Assembly (NCBI RefSeq): GCF_014397255.1
Contig: NZ_CP060724.1
Span: forward strand, 558,001 to 622,000
From: Weissella diestrammenae
Lineage (GTDB): Bacteria > Bacillota > Bacilli > Lactobacillales > Lactobacillaceae
DNA: 64,000 bases
Reading direction: 5' to 3'
The notes below the pieces were generated by a model, which did not search any database, was not told the origin of the DNA, and saw nothing but the letters and a program-made list of their open reading frames with translations. The translations under genes were made by a program, and so were the position numbers. Below, piece after piece: positions 59,427-64,000 of the stretch (its first letter is position 1; every line of letters begins with the position of its first letter).

Positions 59427-61724
59427 TTAATACGGATAGGCTGGCGTATGATTCACATATCCACTTTTTGACACATCCCCAGTCTGCAAGATGACACATT
59501 TTGAAAAATCATTTGTTTCATCAGTAATCTTGCTATTCAAATAGTGGAAGTTCTGGCGATAAATTTGCACCTTTTCTTCACTATTATTAGTTTGATTAAT
59601 CCGCCAAATGGATGCTTTAAAGTCTGGTGCACGCATGAAACCACTACCCACACTTTCATCTTGGGCTTTATTTGTCCAAACAAATCCATTCACGTTCACA
59701 CCAGCCGCTGATAATTCACTATAAATCGTCTTGCTCGGCTTTGCATTCAATGCCAGATTTTTAATATCTTCATTTGATAAATTCAATGGGGAATGAACAT
59801 CTCGATAACAATCGGCACTACAATTAGCCGTACAATAACTACCGTCCACTTTTTTATATGAATTCGTATTATTCACAATTGACGCGATGGCAATGTGCTG
59901 TCCTAAATACGTCACCGGATTTTTACCAATATATTTATGAATACGGTTGGCAAAAACTAGGCCTTGTTTGGCATTTGTTTCTTCGGCTGATAAATGCCCA
60001 TGTCCTGGTACCAATTCAGAAGTAATTGATGGGTCATCAATCTCAGTCCCATATAATTTCGCCATTAATTTCTTACTTTTCATTAAATCAAATAAATTCC
60101 CTGGCCCGACTGAATTGCTAGTTGGGTTTGTGGGTGTATTTGTTCCATAATCACCAAGCATGACCTTATCATTATTAACATTCCGTTCTAATGTTTTAAC
60201 TTTCGATTCAAGATAAGCAATCGCCGTCGCCAAATTCTCTTTGTCACGCTGCGATAATTTTGAATGATTTTGCCCATTCAGTAAATCACGACATTTTTGA
60301 ATGGCTTGATTGGCACTAATGATTTGCTCTCCTTCATCATATGCATCAAATGCAATCGAGAAAGTCACTGGGAAATAATAGTACAAATACATCGCTTTAA
60401 GGCTTTCATCAAACTGACGTCGCTCAGCAAAATATTGTGTATTGTAATTGTACTTTAAGCTTTCATACGCAGCGAAGGTTTTAAAAATATTATTGTTATC
60501 AACCGATACTTCACCGCTTGCGACCTTACTAAATTTTTCAAATTGATCAAGGACATAGTAATTACTACCACTTTCGTTACCTAAAAGATCCACGGTCGCA
60601 TTGGCAAAAACACTATGCGCTACCTTGCGTAATTCCTCTAAATCTCTGGGCGACAAGTCAGCCGCTGACTTGGTCAGAATACCACTACTATTGATGGTGT
60701 CATACATATTTTTAATTGGAATTTTCACACTCGAAATATTTAAATTCAATTCTTTGACCGACAAAAACTGATTAATTTCGTCCTTATAAGCCGCTTTCTC
60801 CGTTGCGTCTCGAATCGCGTTAAACACACTATTCATTTGCTCCTTTAGCCCGTCAATTTGCTTTGAAATATCATTTAATTTTTCCATATACACATCTTTT
60901 TGAGGCCCAGAAATAATCGTCAATAACATGTCTAACGCATCGCCAAACGGCCCACCTAAACACATTAATTTTGCCAAACCGACGGTGCCACCAGCTGACT
61001 TATCTCGCTGCTTCCACGCTTCTTTTAAACCATCTGCAATGGCTAAGAAAGCTGTATTAGCGCAATCTTTTAGCATCGGCTTACCATTTTTATCAAATGT
61101 GATTTTCCCTGTAACACCTGTCCCATCATTTTCACCCGGTTGATAATATATCGCTGGCTGATACGTATCAATTTCATCAAAAGCAACGTTTTTATGTATC
61201 GTATTATCAAATTGACTCTCACCTCTAACGGCGTTACCTATCTGCTTCATTGGTGGGGTAATGCCGAACGTTTGAGCTGTTGTTTGACCTGTGCCAAAAA
61301 CAGCTTTATTTGTCACCTGTTTTGCAACGGCCCGGGCTTTGTACGTCCGAATGACTTCGCCCTTAATTTTGATAGTACCCTTATCAAGCCGCTCCGTTGA
61401 TTGGTCTGGCGTCACCAGAAAAGTAATTGTCGCGTCAGTCCCAGCGTTCTCTAACTGTACGTTAACATCATTTGTTTGCTTAAAATTCTTTGAAAATTCA
61501 AGTTCGTCCATTGGGTAATCTGCTAAATCAGTAGCAAACGCGCCATTATCAACATGCAATTTTAATTCATACTTTGGTAGCGGAGAATCTGGGGTTACCA
61601 GGCGAAAACTAGTTTGTCGGACTTGTGCTGGTGTCGTGTCATCTGCCTTAATGACCTGATTACCAGTTAATAACCACAACGACATGCCAAATAATAACAA
61701 AGTCAATCCACGCTTTTTGGTCAT
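59427..61724 (-). CDS. Large secreted protein of unknown function, with central helical toxin-like region and seven cysteines
   Basis: A 765-residue protein I do not recognise. Residues 1-27 are a signal peptide (MTKKRGLTLLLFGMSLWLLT..., cleavage near VIKA-DD). About 35-135 is probably beta-rich. From about 221 to 320 there are amphipathic helices around a hydrophobic stretch (VGLAKLMCLGG ... ALDMLLTIISG, about 248-273), then MEKLNDISKQIDGLKEQMNSV, a heptad-like helix; more helices follow to about 520. This arrangement recalls alpha-helical pore-forming toxins, but that is analogy only. Cysteines at 221, 255, 478, 631, 635, 639 and 743 (YCTANCSADCY) suggest disulfides, unusual for a low-GC Firmicute. 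No LPXTG or wall-binding module. It has its own promoter and lies between nusG and rplK, which are normally adjacent. Confidence 0.75.
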   Translation of the reverse strand: MTKKRGLTLLLFGMSLWLLTGNQVIKADDTTPAQVRQTSFRLVTPDSPLPKYELKLHVDNGAFATDLADYPMDELEFSKNFKQTNDVNVQLENAGTDATITFLVTPDQSTERLDKGTIKIKGEVIRTYKARAVAKQVTNKAVFGTGQTTAQTFGITPPMKQIGNAVRGESQFDNTIHKNVAFDEIDTYQPAIYYQPGENDGTGVTGKITFDKNGKPMLKDCANTAFLAIADGLKEAWKQRDKSAGGTVGLAKLMCLGGPFGDALDMLLTIISGPQKDVYMEKLNDISKQIDGLKEQMNSVFNAIRDATEKAAYKDEINQFLSVKELNLNISSVKIPIKNMYDTINSSGILTKSAADLSPRDLEELRKVAHSVFANATVDLLGNESGSNYYVLDQFEKFSKVASGEVSVDNNNIFKTFAAYESLKYNYNTQYFAERRQFDESLKAMYLYYYFPVTFSIAFDAYDEGEQIISANQAIQKCRDLLNGQNHSKLSQRDKENLATAIAYLESKVKTLERNVNNDKVMLGDYGTNTPTNPTSNSVGPGNLFDLMKSKKLMAKLYGTEIDDPSITSELVPGHGHLSAEETNAKQGLVFANRIHKYIGKNPVTYLGQHIAIASIVNNTNSYKKVDGSYCTANCSADCYRDVHSPLNLSNEDIKNLALNAKPSKTIYSELSAAGVNVNGFVWTNKAQDESVGSGFMRAPDFKASIWRINQTNNSEEKVQIYRQNFHYLNSKITDETNDFSKCVILQTGDVSKSGYVNHTPAYPY

Positions 61725-61768
61725 ATGCTCTCCTATTTGATCACTAAGCTTAATACGTCAATAAGTTC

Positions 61769-61796
61769 ATTATAAATACCCCATGTAATGGCTCAA
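61769..61796 (-). promoter_or_regulatory. Promoter of the secreted-protein gene
   Basis: TTGAGC (61791-61796), 16-base spacer, perfect TATAAT (61769-61774) on the minus strand, about 45 bases before the ATG, which has AGGAG upstream. Confidence 0.75.
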
Positions 61797-61805
61797 CCAA
61801 TGATT

Positions 61806-61824
61806 TGTAAATGTTTTATTTACA
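61806..61824. promoter_or_regulatory. Perfect dyad operator candidate, TGTAAAT-N5-ATTTACA
   Basis: A 7-bp perfect inverted repeat with a five-base spacer, lying 9 bases upstream of the -35 box of the secreted-protein gene. The position suits an activator or repressor dimer. It has no match to a consensus I can name with confidence. Confidence 0.55.
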
Positions 61825-61886
61825 GACGTCCTAAATTGTCACATGACACTAACCACCAAGACTAATTGCCAGGACAATGGCGCAAC

Positions 61887-61925
61887 AAAAAAGCATACCG
61901 CGAAAAAATCTGCGATATGCTTTTA
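61887..61925 (-). terminator. Terminator after nusG
   Basis: AAAAGCATA-T-CGC pairs with GCG-G-TATGCTTTT around a 9-10-base loop, then a T run on the minus strand. It separates nusG from the secreted-protein gene. Confidence 0.85.
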
Positions 61926-61988
61926 TTCATCTAGTACATTTGATTGTGGCAACATGCCCGACCATTAAACCTGCGAAAAATTTAATTT

Positions 61989-62600
61989 TTAGTAGGTAAT
62001 GGTTTCAACGTCAGCAAATGAGGCTTGCGTTGGTGTCTCACGTCCAAAGAAAGTAATTAAGACTGTGACTTCCGCCTTGTCATTATCAATAGCTGTAATT
62101 GGTCCTTCTTGACCTGCCATTGAACCAGAAATAATCTTAACCGTATCACCAATATTCGCATCTAACTTCAAGTCAGCACGCTTAACCTCTGGTTCGTCCA
62201 CGATTGGATTACCATCTTGATCATAGCGGTGTAAGAATGTATCGACCTCATCAGGTGTCAATGACACCGGCTTTGCACCACCACCACGTGAACCTAAGAA
62301 CCCAGTGACGTTTGGCGTGTTACGGACAACATACCATGCTTCATCAGTCATAACCATTTTAACTAGCACATAACCGGGATATTCATTTTCCATGTGCGTC
62401 TTGATTTCGCCCTCTTTATCGCGAATAGGCGCACCATCTTTATCACGGTCGATGACCTCTTGCTCAGGTACAATCACCCGATAAATAAAGTCCACCATGT
62501 TCATTGTTTCAATACGTGATTCAAGACTAGTTTTAACCTTATTTTCATACCCAGAATATGTTTGTAGCACATACCATTCTGCTTCAAGTGATTCAACCAT
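61989..62600 (-). CDS. nusG: Transcription termination/antitermination protein NusG
   Basis: A 203-residue elongation factor. The NGN domain (about 8-130) contains WYVLQTYSGYENKVKTSLE and the NTPNVTGFLGSRGGGAKPVSL segment; the C-terminal KOW domain (GDTVKIISGSMAGQEGPITAID) is intact. It binds RNA polymerase and modulates pausing and Rho or ribosome coupling. The ATG at 62600 has GGAGG. Confidence 0.97.
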   Translation of the reverse strand: MVESLEAEWYVLQTYSGYENKVKTSLESRIETMNMVDFIYRVIVPEQEVIDRDKDGAPIRDKEGEIKTHMENEYPGYVLVKMVMTDEAWYVVRNTPNVTGFLGSRGGGAKPVSLTPDEVDTFLHRYDQDGNPIVDEPEVKRADLKLDANIGDTVKIISGSMAGQEGPITAIDNDKAEVTVLITFFGRETPTQASFADVETITY

Positions 62601-62630
62601 AATTGCCTCCAAATTGATTTAGTGTAAATT

Positions 62631-62652
62631 AAAAACCCTCTGTCGAAGAGGG
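62631..62652 (-). terminator. Terminator or attenuator between secE and nusG
   Basis: CCCTCT (minus strand) pairs with AGAGGG around a five-base loop, followed by TTTTT. It lies in the 95 bases between secE and nusG, normally one transcript. Confidence 0.75.
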
Positions 62653-62695
62653 CCTTTATTAATTATTTCAATACCGTTATTATAGTACGTTTTGC

Positions 62696-62866
62696 TTACT
62701 TAGACAAGAAAGTAATTCCTTGTTCAAATAGCCAATCAGCACCACCAAAGAACAATGCGAAGAACAATGAGGTTCCCAATACAATAAGGGTATTCCGTGC
62801 ATTTTCATTAAACGTTGGCCATGTTGTCTTACGCATTTCTGCAGCGACTTCTCCAAAAAACTTCAT
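62696..62866 (-). CDS. secE: Preprotein translocase subunit SecE
   Basis: A 56-residue single-span subunit of the SecYEG channel. It begins MKFFGEVAAEMRKTTWPTF, with the conserved TWPT amphipathic helix, followed by one membrane helix (TLIVLGTSLFFALFFGGADWLF). Length is right for Gram-positive SecE. It lies between rpmG and nusG, as in B. subtilis. Confidence 0.96.
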   Translation of the reverse strand: MKFFGEVAAEMRKTTWPTFNENARNTLIVLGTSLFFALFFGGADWLFEQGITFLSK

Positions 62867-62924
62867 TTCAACCGATCTCCAATCCTTTTAGTTCACTTTT
62901 AATTTAATTATCGTTTTCAACGTG

Positions 62925-63074
62925 CTACATCGTCTCGCGGTGTATCGTATGGTGACCACAAAATGGGCAGAATTTTTTGACTTCAAGTCGCGTCATTCGT
63001 TCCGGCTTTTTAGCAACCATATAATTTCTTGAGCCGCATACACTGCACGCTAACGCTACTTTTTTAACCGCCAT
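62925..63074 (-). CDS. rpmG: 50S ribosomal protein L33
   Basis: A 49-residue zinc-binding L33 (C+ form). It begins [18 protein letters not shown], with a second pair in KFCPFCGHH, giving four zinc cysteines. GGAG precedes the ATG at 63074. It sits between sigH and secE, the B. subtilis rpmGB position. Confidence 0.96.
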   Translation of the reverse strand: MAVKKVALACSVCGSRNYMVAKKPERMTRLEVKKFCPFCGHHTIHRETM

Positions 63075-63136
63075 TTTGTGTCTCCGCTCTTTTATTGTCG
63101 TCTAATTATAGCACAAATTTATCCATATCGCCTATT

Positions 63137-63670
63137 TTACTGCAATTGTGCCCGAATTCGCATTAAACTGGTACGCACATTTGATGGCGTCATCATTAAC
63201 TGCTGGGCAATTTCTTTTCCTGAATAACCTAATAAAGCTAACCGAAAAATTTGCTTTTGTTTTGGATTTAATTGCTGACACATTGTTTGACATGCCATTA
63301 ATCGTTCAATTGTCTGACGCGATTGAATTAATTCTGGTGCCATCAAACCATCCCACGTGTCTTCTCCAAAAACGTTTAGGGAAATATCTTGCTGATACCG
63401 TCTTTGTCGTATTCGATTCATCGTTCGCCAGGCCGCCGTTTTTAGGTAATTAGTAAACGCCCCGACGTCAGCTAAAGCGACATTTTGTATGGCTTTGATA
63501 AAAACAATCCCCATTTCTTGCCGCCAATCATCAGGCGTCAAATCGCGTGGATGCCGGCGATAAGCACCCCATATCAATGGCCGATACAGTGTATATAACG
63601 CCATGAATACTGTTTCATCATTCGCTTTAGCACGTGCCAATTGTTCTGCTGTAATCCCCTTTTGTCGCAT
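63137..63670 (-). CDS. sigH: Sigma-70-family RNA polymerase sigma factor (SigH/ComX type)
   Basis: A 177-residue sigma factor. Region 2 covers about residues 20-90 (FMALYTLYRPLIWGAYRR ... WRQEMGIVFIKAI ... YLKTAAWRTMNRIRQRRY), and region 4 about 130-177 (LNPKQKQIFRLALLGYSGKEIAQQLMMTPSNVRTSLMRI). The locus (rlmB-sigH-rpmG-secE-nusG) is the conserved sigH locus of Firmicutes. In lactic acid bacteria this protein usually acts as the competence sigma factor rather than in sporulation. GGAGGG precedes the ATG. Confidence 0.88.
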   Translation of the reverse strand: MRQKGITAEQLARAKANDETVFMALYTLYRPLIWGAYRRHPRDLTPDDWRQEMGIVFIKAIQNVALADVGAFTNYLKTAAWRTMNRIRQRRYQQDISLNVFGEDTWDGLMAPELIQSRQTIERLMACQTMCQQLNPKQKQIFRLALLGYSGKEIAQQLMMTPSNVRTSLMRIRAQLQ

Positions 63671-63778
63671 ACCAATCCCTCCGTCCAGACATTATGGCAA
63701 AAAAGGCAGTACATGGGGAATCAATGCAAATAAAAATGGCGCTTGCGTTGCAACGCAATGCACCACTCACATATAGGT

Positions 63779-64000
63779 TTATAAAGGATGGCGCGAATTA
63801 AAGGCACTGTAAATCAATAAACTCGCTGCCACTGATGCGTTGAGTGACTGCACATGCCCAACCATTGGAATCGTCAACATCTCGTCGACCGATTTTTTTA
63901 ATAATGGCGCAATGCCCTTACCTTCATTGCCAATGATAAGTGCTGTTGGTCCTTGTGCATCCCACTGGCGATAATCTTTACCTGTCATATCAGTTCCAAA
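63779..64000 (-). CDS. rlmB: 23S rRNA (guanosine-2'-O)-methyltransferase RlmB (partial, runs off right edge)
   Basis: The C-terminal 73 codons of a SpoU/TrmH-family enzyme are present; the frame is open to base 64000 (FGTDMTGKDYRQWD...). SPOUT motif 2 (ALIIGNEGKGIAPLLKKSVDEMLTIPM) and motif 3 (VQSLNASVAASLLIYSAF) are intact. RlmB methylates G2251 of 23S rRNA. It lies upstream of sigH, as in Bacillus. Confidence 0.9.
   Translation of the reverse strand, partial: FGTDMTGKDYRQWDAQGPTALIIGNEGKGIAPLLKKSVDEMLTIPMVGHVQSLNASVAASLLIYSAFNSRHPL

Overview
The window looks like a chromosomal segment of a heterofermentative lactic acid bacterium of the Leuconostocaceae. Weissella or a close relative is my best guess, from gene content and protein sequences rather than any marker search. 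Supporting signs are moderate to low G+C, two D-lactate dehydrogenases, 6-phosphogluconate dehydrogenase, a Lactobacillus-type (R)-alcohol dehydrogenase, a class A sortase, thiamine salvage genes without a full pathway, and Gram-positive gene order throughout. Almost every gene is on the minus strand. The plus-strand exceptions are a PAP2/MnmM-like pair, metK, and tenA-thiD.

Layout. 1-2.1 kb: rimI (partial)-tsaB and a sortase. 2.2-5.8 kb: an orphan PfoR-type EIIC protein and two tandem D-lactate dehydrogenase paralogues with different control signals. 6-8.7 kb: a deoxynucleoside kinase-serS operon and a LysM-CHAP cell-wall hydrolase. 8.9-15.4 kb: the complete F1Fo ATP synthase operon atpBEFHAGDC without atpI. 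15.8-23.1 kb: a frameshifted uracil permease behind a PyrR attenuator, then tdk-prfA-prmC-tsaC-glyA-upp. 23.2-25.3 kb: murT-gatD, which amidates peptidoglycan precursors. 25.6-36.9 kb: an oligoendopeptidase, two APC amino-acid permeases, an XRE regulator coupled to a methyltransferase-like protein, rlmA, a frameshifted pepV, gnd, and a DUF218 membrane protein. 37.1-44.3 kb: a 45-residue protein, a CorA-like transporter, a MurJ-like flippase, tRNA-Arg(CCU), a second orphan EIIC and leuS. 44.6-54.7 kb: PAP2/MnmM-like, rlmCD, (R)-ADH, brnQ, metK, and mprF with an alpha/beta hydrolase. 54.8-56.4 kb: TPP riboswitch-tenA-thiD. 56.5-64 kb: rplL, rplJ, rplA, rplK, nusG, secE, rpmG, sigH and rlmB (partial), with one large secreted-protein gene inserted between nusG and rplK.

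Four RNA control elements are readable: a SAM-I-clan riboswitch lacking P4 before metK, a TPP riboswitch before tenA, a PyrR attenuator before the uracil permease, and an L10-type leader before rplJ. The most novel items are the compact metK riboswitch, the seven-cysteine 765-residue secreted protein inside the ribosomal-protein cluster with a perfect dyad beside its promoter, a cysteine-free MurT, and a degenerate MnmM-family protein.

Three genes (sortase tail, uracil permease, pepV) are each broken by the apparent loss of one base in a homopolymer run. Sequencing error is therefore at least as likely as real gene decay.
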